Positions 30,114-38,801 of a stretch of DNA of 64,000 nt are shown here, in pieces. The notes below the pieces were generated by a model. The model was not told the DNA's origin. It searched no databases and saw only the letters and a list, made by a program, of their open reading frames with translations. Numbering within the stretch: position 1 is the stretch's first letter; every line of letters starts with the position of its first letter. Source of the stretch: Variovorax paradoxus (lineage in GTDB: Bacteria > Pseudomonadota > Gammaproteobacteria > Burkholderiales > Burkholderiaceae_C); the NCBI RefSeq assembly GCF_030815855.1, contig NZ_JAUSXG010000001.1:1-64000 (forward strand), read 5' to 3'. Both the position numbers and the translations under genes were made by a program.

Positions 30114-30688
30114 AACTCGTCATCCTCGACCGCAACGGCACGATCAACGTGCACCGCGAAGATTTCGTCAAGAGCGACGTCGAGTGGACGCCGCTGCCCG
30201 GTGCGCTCGAGGCCGTGGCCAAGCTCAACCATGCCGGCTGGCACGTGGTGGTTGCGTCCAACCAGTCGGGCCTGGGCCGCGGCCTGTTCGACATGGCCTC
30301 GCTCAACGCCATGCACGCCAAGATGCACAAGATGCTCGCGGCCGTGGGCGGGCGGGTCGATGCGGTCTTCTATTGCCCGCACAGCCCCGATGAGGGCTGC
30401 AAATGCCGCAAGCCGGCGCCCGGCCTGTTCCGCCAGATCGGCGACCGCTACGGCATCGACCTGAAAGACGTGCCCACGGCGGGCGACAGCCTGCGCGACC
30501 TGCAGGCCGGTGCGGCCGCCGGCTGCGAGCCGCACCTGCTGCTCACCGGCATGGGCGCGGCCTGCATCGGCGTCGATCCGCTGCCTTCCGAATACCCGGC
30601 GAACACCCTGGTTCATGCGAACCTCGCCGCCTTTGTAGACTTCTTGCTTGCGCGCGAAGCGCAGGCTGCATTGCAGGTGGCTGTCTGA
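30110..30688 (+). CDS. gmhB: D-glycero-beta-D-manno-heptose-1,7-bisphosphate 7-phosphatase
   Basis: A 192-residue HAD-superfamily phosphatase for LPS heptose synthesis. The zinc loop CPH..C.C (YCPHSPDEGCKCRKP) and SNQSGLGRG motif identify GmhB. Motif I reads LDRNGTIN: the nucleophile D7 is present, but position 9, normally the acid/base Asp of DxD, is Asn (codon AAC). This is unusual for an active phosphatase. The ATG overlaps the previous stop (ATGA) with AAGGA upstream, and its own stop overlaps the acyltransferase start by one base. Confidence 0.9.
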   Translation: MKLVILDRNGTINVHREDFVKSDVEWTPLPGALEAVAKLNHAGWHVVVASNQSGLGRGLFDMASLNAMHAKMHKMLAAVGGRVDAVFYCPHSPDEGCKCRKPAPGLFRQIGDRYGIDLKDVPTAGDSLRDLQAGAAAGCEPHLLLTGMGAACIGVDPLPSEYPANTLVHANLAAFVDFLLAREAQAALQVAV

Positions 30689-31458
30689 TGGCGTTTTTCC
30701 GTTCCGTTCTCCACGCGCTGTGGATGCTCGTCACCGTGGTGCCCTGGGGCATCATCATGTGCGTCAGCTCGCTCTGGAAGCGCGGCATTCCGCTCTACTG
30801 GATGGCGGAGCAGTGGCTCAGCTGGGCCATCGGCGGCGCGCGCGTGCTGCTGGGCATCCAGACCCGCGTGACCGGCATGGAAAACCTGCCGACCGACAAG
30901 CTGGCCGGTGCGGTCTTGCTGGTGAAGCACCAGTCGACGCTCGAGACTTTCCTGATGCCCACGCTGATGCCGCATCCGCTGGCGTTCGTGTTCAAGAAGG
31001 AACTGATCTACGTGCCCTTCTTCGGCTGGGCGATGGCGCGGCTCGACATGATCCACATCGACCGCAGCCAGCGCGCCCAGGCCTTCAACAAGGTCGTGAA
31101 CCAGGGGCGCAAGCTGCTCGCGCAGGGCATCTGGATCATCATGTTTCCCGAAGGCACCCGCATTCCGCGCGGCCAGAAGGGCACCTACAAGAGCGGCGGC
31201 ACGCGGCTCGCATGCGAGACCGGCGTGCCGGTCATTCCGGTCGCCGTCACCTCGGCGAAGGTGTGGCCGCGCAAGGCGTTCATCAAGCGGCCGGGCGTGG
31301 TCGACGTGTCGATCGGCCCGGCGATTCCCAGCGCCGGCCGCAAGCCCGATGAACTGATGCGCGAGGTCGAGGCCTGGATCGAAGCCGAGATGCGCCGGCT
31401 CGACCCCGAGGCATACCGCGACAGCCCGCCGCTGCAGGCTCCGCAAGAAGTGCACTGA
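30688..31458 (+). CDS. plsC: 1-acyl-sn-glycerol-3-phosphate acyltransferase (PlsC family)
   Basis: A 256-residue inner-membrane acyltransferase making phosphatidic acid from lysophosphatidic acid. One N-terminal hydrophobic helix (about residues 8-28) anchors it. The catalytic HX4D box appears as HQSTLE, with Glu in place of Asp, a change seen in some PlsC relatives. The FPEGTR substrate motif is intact, followed by the GVPVIPVAV segment. It is coupled to gmhB by a one-base overlap (TGATG). Confidence 0.9.
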   Translation: MAFFRSVLHALWMLVTVVPWGIIMCVSSLWKRGIPLYWMAEQWLSWAIGGARVLLGIQTRVTGMENLPTDKLAGAVLLVKHQSTLETFLMPTLMPHPLAFVFKKELIYVPFFGWAMARLDMIHIDRSQRAQAFNKVVNQGRKLLAQGIWIIMFPEGTRIPRGQKGTYKSGGTRLACETGVPVIPVAVTSAKVWPRKAFIKRPGVVDVSIGPAIPSAGRKPDELMREVEAWIEAEMRRLDPEAYRDSPPLQAPQEVH

Positions 31459-31484
31459 AGAAGAACAAAAAGAAAGAACCCGAC

Positions 31485-32465
31485 ATGCGGGGACTGCTTC
31501 AGTTCACGATGGATCTGTTCGAAGGGCTGGGCAACGAGTTTGCGCCGGCCAAGCCGCCCGAGCCCAAACGAGGAAAGGTCAAGAAGAAGGCGCCGCCGAT
31601 GGTGACGCCCGCGCCTGCGCCTCCGGCGGCCGATGCGCCGCAGCAACCCATCCAGGCCGGTCCCGCGCTGCCCGCCGTTCCGCTGCGCGACACGCTGGCG
31701 CTCGCAAGCTTCGTGCACCCCCAGGCCACGCGCGAAGCGGTGCTGGGTTCGGCGCGCGTGGCCTATGAGTTCAAGCGCGGCAAGCGCAAGACCATCGGGT
31801 TCCTGGTCGGCGCCGAAGGCCTGTCGGTGCGCGCGCCGCGCTGGGTCACGCTGCGCGATGTCGATGCCGCCATTCAGGAAAAAGCCGACTGGATCATTCG
31901 CAAGCTGCTGGAGACACGGCAACGCCACGCGCGCGTCGAGGCGACGCGCATCGAATGGAAAGACGGCGCGGAGTTTCCGTTCATGGGCGAGCCGGTCGTG
32001 ATCCGGCTCGATCCGAAGCATGGCTTCGCAAGTGTCGGAGGCACGCTCGACGAGGCCGATGCCGCGGGCGGCCCGCGCATCCTGCGGCTGGCCGTGGCGC
32101 AGAACGCCGGGCCTTCGCAGATCCGCGATGCCGCGCAGGCGTGGCTGATGCGGCAGGCGCGCAAGCTGTTCATCGAACGGCTCGACCACTTCGCGCCGCG
32201 GCTCGGCGTGCGCTGGCAGAAGCTCTCGCTCTCGAATGCGGCCACGCGCTGGGGCAGCGCGAGCGCGGACGGTTCGATTCGCCTCAACTGGCGGCTCATT
32301 CATTTCCGCTTGCCGGTGATCGACTACGTCGTCGCGCATGAGCTGGCCCACCTGCGCGTGATGGACCATTCGCACCGCTTCTGGGAAACCGTCGAGAGCG
32401 TGGTGCCCGACTACGACCTGCTGCGCCAGCAGCTGAAGGACGAAGCCGTTCCTCGCTGGAACTGA
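31485..32465 (+). CDS. YgjP-like zinc metallopeptidase (DUF45)
   Basis: A 326-residue protein with an N-terminal proline- and alanine-rich segment (about residues 20-65) and a C-terminal YgjP/WLM-type domain. The metal motif HELAH in VAHELAHLRVMDHSHRFW gives two histidines and the catalytic Glu, and the later H in DHSHRFW completes the site. The WGSASADGSIRLNWRL stretch precedes it, as in the family. An ATG 24 bases later is another possible start. The function of the family is not well defined. Confidence 0.88.
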   Translation: MRGLLQFTMDLFEGLGNEFAPAKPPEPKRGKVKKKAPPMVTPAPAPPAADAPQQPIQAGPALPAVPLRDTLALASFVHPQATREAVLGSARVAYEFKRGKRKTIGFLVGAEGLSVRAPRWVTLRDVDAAIQEKADWIIRKLLETRQRHARVEATRIEWKDGAEFPFMGEPVVIRLDPKHGFASVGGTLDEADAAGGPRILRLAVAQNAGPSQIRDAAQAWLMRQARKLFIERLDHFAPRLGVRWQKLSLSNAATRWGSASADGSIRLNWRLIHFRLPVIDYVVAHELAHLRVMDHSHRFWETVESVVPDYDLLRQQLKDEAVPRWN

Positions 32466-32498
32466 CTGACTGGCTGATGCGCCGGCCGGCGCGCCGCG

Positions 32499-33374
32499 CT
32501 ATTCCTTCACCGAGCCGGTCATTCCCGACACGTAGTACTCGACGAAGAACGAGTAGATGAACGCCACCGGCAGCGAGCCGAGCAGCGCACCCGCCATCAG
32601 CGGCCCCCACTGGTACACGTCGCCTTGCACCAGCTCGGTCACCACGCCGACCGGCAGCGTCTTCACTTCCGACGACGAGATGAACGTGAGCGCATAGATG
32701 AACTCGTTCCACGACAGCGTGAACGCGAAGATGCCCGCCGAGATGAGCCCGGGCACCGCCAGGGGCAGCACGATCTTCACGAGAATCTGCCAGCGGCTCG
32801 CGCCGTCGATGAGCGCGCACTCTTCGAGCTCGGCCGGAATCGAACGGAAGTAGCCCATCAAGAGCCACGTGCAGAAGGGAATGAGAAAGGTCGGGTAGGT
32901 GAGGATCAGCGCCCAGCGCGTGTCGAAGAGCCCGAGGTTGAACACCACGTTGGCCAGCGGAATGAACAGGATCGACGGCGGCACCATGTACGCGAGAAAG
33001 ATCGAAAGCCCCACATGCTTCGATCCCTTGAAGCGAAGCCGCTCGATGGCGTACGCCGCGAACACCGAGGCCGCGAGCGACACGAAGGTCGACACCACCG
33101 ACACCAGCACCGTGTTCCACAGCCACTGCGGGTACGAGGTCTCGAACAGCAGCTTGTAGAAATGCGAGAGCGTCGGGTTGATCACCCAGAACGGATTGCC
33201 TTCGCGCGAGAGCAGTTCGGCATCGGGCTTCACCGAGGTGATGGCCATCCAGTAGAACGGGAACAGCAGCACGATCAGGAAGACCACGAGCGGCAGGTAC
33301 ACGGTCACCAGCTTGCGCGGGACCGTGTCGAGGTAGCTCATGCCGACGGTGTCGACCTGGCCGGTGTTGCTCAT
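32499..33374 (-). CDS. Carbohydrate ABC transporter permease (MalG type)
   Basis: A 291-residue inner-membrane permease with six transmembrane helices. The EAA loop EECALIDGASRWQILVKIVLP (about residues 190-210) contacts the ATPase. It is the last gene of the minus-strand operon ATPase, binding protein, MalF-type permease, MalG-type permease, and pairs with the gene ending 10 bases upstream. GAGGA precedes its ATG at 33374. Confidence 0.94.
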   Translation of the reverse strand: MSNTGQVDTVGMSYLDTVPRKLVTVYLPLVVFLIVLLFPFYWMAITSVKPDAELLSREGNPFWVINPTLSHFYKLLFETSYPQWLWNTVLVSVVSTFVSLAASVFAAYAIERLRFKGSKHVGLSIFLAYMVPPSILFIPLANVVFNLGLFDTRWALILTYPTFLIPFCTWLLMGYFRSIPAELEECALIDGASRWQILVKIVLPLAVPGLISAGIFAFTLSWNEFIYALTFISSSEVKTLPVGVVTELVQGDVYQWGPLMAGALLGSLPVAFIYSFFVEYYVSGMTGSVKE

Positions 33375-33384
33375 TTCAAGATCC

Positions 33385-34293
33385 TCATTTGTCCGATCCG
33401 CCTTGCTGCCACGCGCGGCGCTGCAGGCCGAAGAAGCTGAACATCACGCAGGCCAGCAGGAACGGCACCATCGCGATGGCGATGGCCGCGCCTTCGCCGA
33501 GCGCACCGCCCGAGATCGCGCGCTGGAACGACAGCGTGGCCATCAGGTGCGTGGCGTTCAGCGGGCCGCCGCGGGTGATCACGTAGATGAGCTGGAAGTC
33601 GGTGAAAGTGAACAGCACCGAGAAGGTCATGACCACCGCGATGATCGGCGTGAGCAGCGGCATCGTCACGTGGCGGAACTGCTGCCACGGCGTTGCGCCG
33701 TCGATGGCGGAGGCTTCGTAGTAGGAGGGCGAGATGGTCTGCAGCCCCGCAAGCAGCGTGATCGCCACGAAGGGCACGCCGCGCCACACGTTGGCGATGA
33801 TCACCGCGATGCGTGCATTCCACGGCGAGCCGAGGAAGTCGATGTACTGGTCGATCAGCCCCATCTTCACCAGCGCCCAGCTGATGATGGAGAACTGCGA
33901 GTCGTAGATCCACCAGAACGCGATCGCCGAGAGCGCGGTGGGCACGATATACGGCAGCAGGATCACCGCGCGGAAGAAGGTCTTGAACCGAATGTTCCGG
34001 TTCAGCAGGATCGCGAGCCACAGGCCCAGGAAGAACTTCAGCACGCTCGCCACCGCCGTGTAGAAGAGCGTGTTGAAGAGGGCGAGCCGTGTCACGGCAT
34101 CGCCCCACAGGTATTCGTAGTTCTCCAGGCCAATCCATTGGCCCGAGCGGCCCACCTTCGCATCGGTGAAGCCCAGGTAGGTGCCCAGCCCGAGCGGGTA
34201 GGTCAGGAACAGAAGCAGCAGCACCGCCGCAGGCAGCATGAATGCCAGCCCGAGGGCGTTGCGGCTGTTCTGGAACCTGGCCAGGAGTGTCAT
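33385..34293 (-). CDS. Sugar ABC transporter permease (MalF/UgpA type)
   Basis: A 302-residue inner-membrane permease with six helices and the EAA loop EASAIDGATPWQQFRHVTMP (about residues 200-220). The start at 34293 follows the binding-protein gene by 28 bases; a longer frame would enter that gene. It forms a heterodimeric channel with the MalG-type protein. Confidence 0.93.
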   Translation of the reverse strand: MTLLARFQNSRNALGLAFMLPAAVLLLLFLTYPLGLGTYLGFTDAKVGRSGQWIGLENYEYLWGDAVTRLALFNTLFYTAVASVLKFFLGLWLAILLNRNIRFKTFFRAVILLPYIVPTALSAIAFWWIYDSQFSIISWALVKMGLIDQYIDFLGSPWNARIAVIIANVWRGVPFVAITLLAGLQTISPSYYEASAIDGATPWQQFRHVTMPLLTPIIAVVMTFSVLFTFTDFQLIYVITRGGPLNATHLMATLSFQRAISGGALGEGAAIAIAMVPFLLACVMFSFFGLQRRAWQQGGSDK

Positions 34294-34321
34294 GGGGTGG
34301 ACAGCGTGGGTGTTGAAAGGA

Positions 34322-35653
34322 TCAGACCTTGTAGTACCGCTCGGCGCGCTTCTGCGCGCGCTCGGCCGCTTCCTTGGGCGTCTTCGATCCGCTCGCCGCT
34401 TCGGCCACCATGTTCGGGATGATGAAGTCCGCCGCCGCGCCCGCCGAGGCATAGCCCAGCTTGCCGTCGTAGCCGCCGGGGCGCAGGTTCTTCACCGAGT
34501 CGCGGTACGGCATGTTCTTCGGGTCCGAGGTCCAGATGGTGCTGTTCTCGTAGAAGCGCAGGGGCTGCGCCACATAGCCGCCGCCGCCTTGCAGCCACGG
34601 GTCGAACTGTTCCTTCTCCATCATGAAGCGCAGGAACTCCTTGGCCGCCTGCGGGAATTTCGTGTACTTCATGACCATCTGGTTGAAGAACAGGTGCGAC
34701 TCCGTCGGCACGCCGACCGGCCCGATCGGGAACACGGCGTGGTTGATGTCCGCGGCCATTTCCTTGATCTTCGGGTCGGCCGAATTCTTCGCGGCGTAGT
34801 AGACCGAGATGCCGTTGTTGGTGACGCTGATCTGCCCGTCGAGGAAGGCCTTGTTGTTGTTCGGGTCCAGCCACGAGAGCGTGCCCGGAATGAAGTTGGC
34901 GTACAGCTCCTTGCCGTACTCCAGCGCCTTGAGCGTCTCGGGGCTGTCGATCACCACCTTGTTGGTCTTGTCGACCAGCTTGCCGCCGTGCGACCAGATG
35001 AGCCAGTTGCACCAGGTGCTGTCGCCGGTCGCATTGCCCAGCGCCATGCCGCCGGGCGTGCCCTTTTCCTTCAGCGCCTTGTAGAGCTTCAGGAACTCGT
35101 CGGTGGTCTTGGGAAAGGTCGCGAAGCCCGCGGCCTTGACCATGCTGTCCCGGTACACGATGAGCGAGCCCGAGGCGCCCAGCGGCAGGCCCAGCCACTT
35201 CTTGCCGTCGGGCCGCATGAAGGCCTCGCCCGCAGGGTACCAGCCGCCGTATTTCTTGCCGAGGTATTCGGCCAGGTCGGTCACGTCGAGCAGCTTGTCG
35301 GGGTAGAGGTTGGCGTCGTCGTTGGTCGACAGGATGATGTCGGGGCCCGCGCCCGTGTTGGCGGCCACCGCCGCCTTGGGCCGCACGTCTTCCCAGCCCT
35401 CGTTGTCCACGCGTACTTCCACGCCGGTGGCTTCGGTGAACTTCTTCACGTTGGCCATGTAGGCATCGATGTCGCCCTGCACGAAGCGGCTCCAGCGCAG
35501 CACGCGCAGCTTGGCGCCCTTCTCGGGCTTGAAGGTCAGGGTCTGCTGCGCCTGTGCAAAAGGCGCGAAAAGCGCGCTGCCTGCGCCGACGGTCGCGGCG
35601 GCGGCAACGCCGGCCGAACTCTCGAGAAACCTGCGGCGATTGAAATCACTCAT
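34322..35653 (-). CDS. Sugar ABC transporter substrate-binding protein, Tat-exported
   Basis: A 443-residue cluster-B (SBP_bac_1) binding protein. The N-terminal NRRRFLE twin-arginine motif followed by an alanine-rich hydrophobic stretch predicts export by the Tat system, with cleavage after AQA near residue 35. AAGGAGAC precedes the ATG at 35653. The genes for both permeases follow it and the ATPase gene precedes it. The nearby sugar-acid enzymes suggest a pentose, aldonate or related polyol as ligand, but this is inferred from position. Confidence 0.93.
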   Translation of the reverse strand: MSDFNRRRFLESSAGVAAAATVGAGSALFAPFAQAQQTLTFKPEKGAKLRVLRWSRFVQGDIDAYMANVKKFTEATGVEVRVDNEGWEDVRPKAAVAANTGAGPDIILSTNDDANLYPDKLLDVTDLAEYLGKKYGGWYPAGEAFMRPDGKKWLGLPLGASGSLIVYRDSMVKAAGFATFPKTTDEFLKLYKALKEKGTPGGMALGNATGDSTWCNWLIWSHGGKLVDKTNKVVIDSPETLKALEYGKELYANFIPGTLSWLDPNNNKAFLDGQISVTNNGISVYYAAKNSADPKIKEMAADINHAVFPIGPVGVPTESHLFFNQMVMKYTKFPQAAKEFLRFMMEKEQFDPWLQGGGGYVAQPLRFYENSTIWTSDPKNMPYRDSVKNLRPGGYDGKLGYASAGAAADFIIPNMVAEAASGSKTPKEAAERAQKRAERYYKV

Positions 35654-35698
35654 GAGCTGTCTCCTTCGTTGTAAACGGACCGGTGTGAAGCAAAAAAG

Positions 35699-36772
35699 TC
35701 AGGCAACCAGGCGCAGGCCGCTTACGGCATCGAACAGGTGCGCGCGCGCCAGGTCGGGCAAGAGATGAATCGTGCTGCCGGGCGCGAAGTCGTAGCGCTC
35801 GCGGAACACGGCCGAGAGGTCGGCGCCTTCGTGGCGGCACGCGACGAAGGTGTCCATGCCGGTCGGCTCCATCACGACCACGCGCGACGGAATGCCGCCG
35901 CTGTCGCCGAGCGTCAGGTGCTCGGGGCGCGTGCCGTACACCACGGGCTGGCCATCGGTGCCGCCCGCGTGAATCGGCGCATCGAGCCGCGTGCCGTCGG
36001 GCAGCTCGACATGCGCTGCGCCGCCCGCGCGCCGCAGCGTGCCGGGGAGGAAGTTCATGGCCGGCGAGCCGATGAAGCCCGCGACGAACTGGTTGGCCGG
36101 GTGGTCGTACAGGTCCAGCGGGCTGCCGGTCTGCTCGATGCGGCCGTCGCGCATCACCACGATCTTGTCGCCCATGGTCATGGCTTCGATCTGGTCGTGC
36201 GTGACGTAGATGGAGGTGGTCTTGAGCCGTTGGTGCAGTTCCTTGATCTCGCTGCGCATCGCCACGCGCAGCTTGGCGTCGAGGTTCGACAGCGGCTCGT
36301 CGAACAAAAACACCTGCGGGTCGCGCACGATGGCGCGGCCCATGGCCACGCGCTGGCGCTGGCCGCCCGAGAGCTGGCGCGGATAGCGTTCGAGCAGCGG
36401 TTTGAGCGCCAGGATCTCGGCCGCGCGCTGCACCTTGGCGTCGATGGTGGCCTTGTCCATCTTCGCGAGCGCGAGGGCGAAGGCCATGTTGTCGCGCACC
36501 GTCATGTGCGGATAGAGCGCGTAGTTCTGGAACACCATCGCGATGTCGCGTTCCTTGGGCGGCAGGTCGTTCACGCGGCGATCGCCGATGCGGATCTCGC
36601 CGCCGTGAATCTCTTCCAGCCCCGCGATCATGCGCAGCAAGGTCGACTTGCCGCAGCCCGAGGGGCCCACCAGCACCGTGAACGAACCATCGGCAATGTC
36701 GATGTCCACCCCGTGAAGGATGGCGACTTCGCCGAATCGCTTCTTGACCGCCTGAATCGTGACACTGGCCAT
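35699..36772 (-). CDS. Sugar ABC transporter ATP-binding protein (UgpC/MalK type)
   Basis: A 357-residue ATPase with the usual N-terminal nucleotide domain and the C-terminal MalK regulatory OB-type domain (about residues 240-357). Walker A is GPSGCGKST, the signature is LSGGQRQRVAMGRA, Walker B is FLFDEPLSN and the switch His is in VTHDQIEA. It is the first gene of the importer operon, starting 125 bases from the divergent GntR-type regulator. Confidence 0.95.
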   Translation of the reverse strand: MASVTIQAVKKRFGEVAILHGVDIDIADGSFTVLVGPSGCGKSTLLRMIAGLEEIHGGEIRIGDRRVNDLPPKERDIAMVFQNYALYPHMTVRDNMAFALALAKMDKATIDAKVQRAAEILALKPLLERYPRQLSGGQRQRVAMGRAIVRDPQVFLFDEPLSNLDAKLRVAMRSEIKELHQRLKTTSIYVTHDQIEAMTMGDKIVVMRDGRIEQTGSPLDLYDHPANQFVAGFIGSPAMNFLPGTLRRAGGAAHVELPDGTRLDAPIHAGGTDGQPVVYGTRPEHLTLGDSGGIPSRVVVMEPTGMDTFVACRHEGADLSAVFRERYDFAPGSTIHLLPDLARAHLFDAVSGLRLVA

Positions 36773-36851
36773 GCAAGGAGTCCTGACAAATCGCGGGAAG
36801 GCGGCGCGGAGACCTCCGCATCGCAGCCCGGGCAGTATCGGCACTCGTTTT

Positions 36852-36906
36852 TGAAACCGGTATCAGGGCAAACCGGTACGAGAAAATCCCGGTTGACTTG
36901 TATGAT
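36852..36906. promoter_or_regulatory. Candidate operator/promoter region of the sugar-acid locus
   Basis: Between the divergent ATPase and regulator genes lies TGAAACCGGTATCA (36852-36865), a palindrome with six of seven matched pairs. A second AAACCGGTA copy sits at 36870-36878, 16 bases on from the first. TATGAT at 36901-36906 could be a -10 element. The sites are suited to control of both operons by the adjacent FCD-type GntR regulator, though the CG-centred form would also fit a LacI-type protein. Confidence 0.5.
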
Positions 36907-37788
36907 GACCAGATAACCGTGCTTCACTTTTCCGCTGCCGTGCAGGCCCCCGCCCTCTCAGAATCCTTTCCCCTGGTCACCGACCGCCTGTCCGACCGGC
37001 TCGCTTCGCGGCTGGCCGCACAGATCGCTTCCGGCGCGCTGCGCCCCGGCGACCGGCTCCCCACCGAACAGCAACTCGCGGCCTCGCACGGGGTCTCGCG
37101 CACCGTGGTGCGCGAAGCCGTGCACCAGCTCAAGTCGCAGGCGCTGGTCAGCTCGCGGCAGGGCTTGGGCTGCTTCGTGGCGCAGGCGCCGCTGAACCGT
37201 CCGCTGGCTTTCGACCCCGCGGTGCTCGAGTCGGTGCAGTCGGTCGTGCATGTGGTCGAGGTGCGGCGCGTGCTCGAAGGCGAAATCGCGGCGCTGGCGG
37301 CGCAGCGCGCAAGCCGCAGCCAGATCGCGGCGCTGCGCCGCGCGCTCAAGGCCATCGACGCAGCCGCCGCGGCCGGGCAGGACGGCGTGGCCGAAGACCT
37401 CGCCTTTCACCGCGTGATCGGCGAGGCCACCGGCAATCCGCAGTTCCGCCTGCTGCTCGGCTTCCTGGAGCAGTACCTGCGCGAGGGCATGCGCATCACG
37501 CGCGGCAACGAAGCGCGGCGGCTCGACTTCATGGAGGCGGTGCAGAGCGAGCACCGCGCCATCGTGGAAGCCATTGCGGCACGCGACCCGGTGGCGGCGC
37601 GCCGCCATGCGACCCAGCATCTGATCCGCGGCGAGCAGCGCCTGGTCGAAGGCGGCGTCATCACCGGGCAGCGCCGCCGCGCCGCGGCGCGAGCCGCCAC
37701 GCCGGCCACCGCCACCCGCGCGAAACGCACCACCGAAACAACCGTGACCACCGTGACCACAAAGAGGACCCAAAGGGACAAACCATGA
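36898..37788 (+). CDS. GntR-family regulator with FCD effector domain
   Basis: A 296-residue regulator (289 residues if GTG 36919 is used). The winged helix-turn-helix is at about residues 28-95 ([25 protein letters not shown] region). The all-helical FCD domain follows, with D-x3-H and H residues for a metal-bound organic acid ([25 protein letters not shown]). The last 45 residues are an unusual Ala/Arg/Thr-rich tail ending [16 protein letters not shown]. The first codon is TTG at 36898; no ribosome binding site supports either start. It probably senses a sugar acid and controls both divergent operons. Confidence 0.88.
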   Translation: MYDDQITVLHFSAAVQAPALSESFPLVTDRLSDRLASRLAAQIASGALRPGDRLPTEQQLAASHGVSRTVVREAVHQLKSQALVSSRQGLGCFVAQAPLNRPLAFDPAVLESVQSVVHVVEVRRVLEGEIAALAAQRASRSQIAALRRALKAIDAAAAAGQDGVAEDLAFHRVIGEATGNPQFRLLLGFLEQYLREGMRITRGNEARRLDFMEAVQSEHRAIVEAIAARDPVAARRHATQHLIRGEQRLVEGGVITGQRRRAAARAATPATATRAKRTTETTVTTVTTKRTQRDKP

Positions 37789-38801
37789 AACTGTTGATCA
37801 CCGGAGGCGGCGGCTTTGTCGGCGCCCGTCTTGCGCGCGCACTGCTGGCGCGCGGCACGCTGGCGGGCCAGCGCATCGAGCGCATGGTGCTGACCGACAT
37901 CGCGCCGCCGCCCGCCGACCTGCTGGCCGATGCGCGCGTGGAGGCCCGCACCGGCCCGCTGCTCGCGCAGACCGAAGCGCTGAAGACCGAGGCCTTCGAC
38001 GGCGTGTTCCACCTGGCTTCGGCCGTGTCGGGCGAATGCGAAGCCGACTTCGAGCTCGGCCTGCGCTCCAACCTCGACAGCACGCGCGCGTTGCTCGATG
38101 CCCTGCGCGCCAACGTCGGTGCGGGCGGCAAGGTGGCGCGGCTGGTGTTCTCCAGCTCGGTTGCGGTGTTCGGCCCCGATGCTTCGGTGCCGCTGCCCAA
38201 GCTCGTGGCCGACGACACGCTGCCGTTGCCGCAAACCTCCTACGGCACGCAGAAGCTGGTCTGCGAGCACCTCGTTTCCGACTACACACGCAAGGGCTAC
38301 ATCGACGGCCGCGCTGCGCGGCTGATGACCGTGACCGTGCGGCCGGGGCGCCCCAACGGCGCCGCCTCGTCGTTTTTCAGCGGCATCATCCGCGAGCCGC
38401 TGGCGGGCGTGGAATCGGTCTGCCCGGTGTCGCCCGACGTGTCGCACCCGATGACCTCGCCGGCCCGCACCGTGGAGGGCCTGATCGCCGTCTACGAAGC
38501 CAGCCGCGAGGCCTTCGGTGGCCGCGCCGCGCTCAACCTGCCCGCGCTCAATGTGCGCGTGAGCGACATGCTCGATGCGCTCGAAGAAGTGGCCGGCCCC
38601 AAGGTGCGTGCGCTGGTGCGCTTCGAGCGCGACGAGCGCATCGCCGGCATCGTGGCCAACTGGCCCGGCGGCGCCACGGCCGAGCGGGCCGCACGGCTCG
38701 GATTGCATCCGCACGAAAATTTTTCCGACATCATTCGCCAATACATCGCCGACTGCGCCGCGCTTCCGAATGCGGCCGAAACACTGAAGGGAATGTCCTG
38801 A
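37785..38801 (+). CDS. DenD-like NAD-dependent sugar-acid dehydrogenase/epimerase
   Basis: A 338-residue extended short-chain dehydrogenase. The NAD-binding glycine motif is [12 protein letters not shown] at residues 6-17, and the catalytic YxxxK is in TSYGTQKL. The start [11 protein letters not shown] and overall pattern resemble D-erythronate dehydrogenase (DenD). The DUF1537 kinase that accompanies DenD elsewhere is absent, so a different four- or five-carbon acid or lactone may be the substrate. It overlaps the regulator gene by four bases and the dehydratase gene by one base. Confidence 0.8.
   Translation: MKLLITGGGGFVGARLARALLARGTLAGQRIERMVLTDIAPPPADLLADARVEARTGPLLAQTEALKTEAFDGVFHLASAVSGECEADFELGLRSNLDSTRALLDALRANVGAGGKVARLVFSSSVAVFGPDASVPLPKLVADDTLPLPQTSYGTQKLVCEHLVSDYTRKGYIDGRAARLMTVTVRPGRPNGAASSFFSGIIREPLAGVESVCPVSPDVSHPMTSPARTVEGLIAVYEASREAFGGRAALNLPALNVRVSDMLDALEEVAGPKVRALVRFERDERIAGIVANWPGGATAERAARLGLHPHENFSDIIRQYIADCAALPNAAETLKGMS

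Noticed and set aside
30688..31458. HX4E instead of HX4D in PlsC as an inactivating change
   Set aside because: Glutamate at this position occurs in functional members of the family, and the FPEGTR motif is intact, so it is noted only in the gene entry.
32479..32492. GCGCCGGCCGGCGC palindrome between the convergent peptidase and permease genes as a terminator
   Set aside because: It is a perfect 14-base palindrome but has no loop space and no T tract. In GC-rich DNA this is likely chance or a weak pause at most.
36893..36906. TTGACT and TATGAT as a -35/-10 promoter pair before the GntR gene
   Set aside because: The hexamers are only two bases apart instead of about 17, so they cannot form one sigma-70 promoter.
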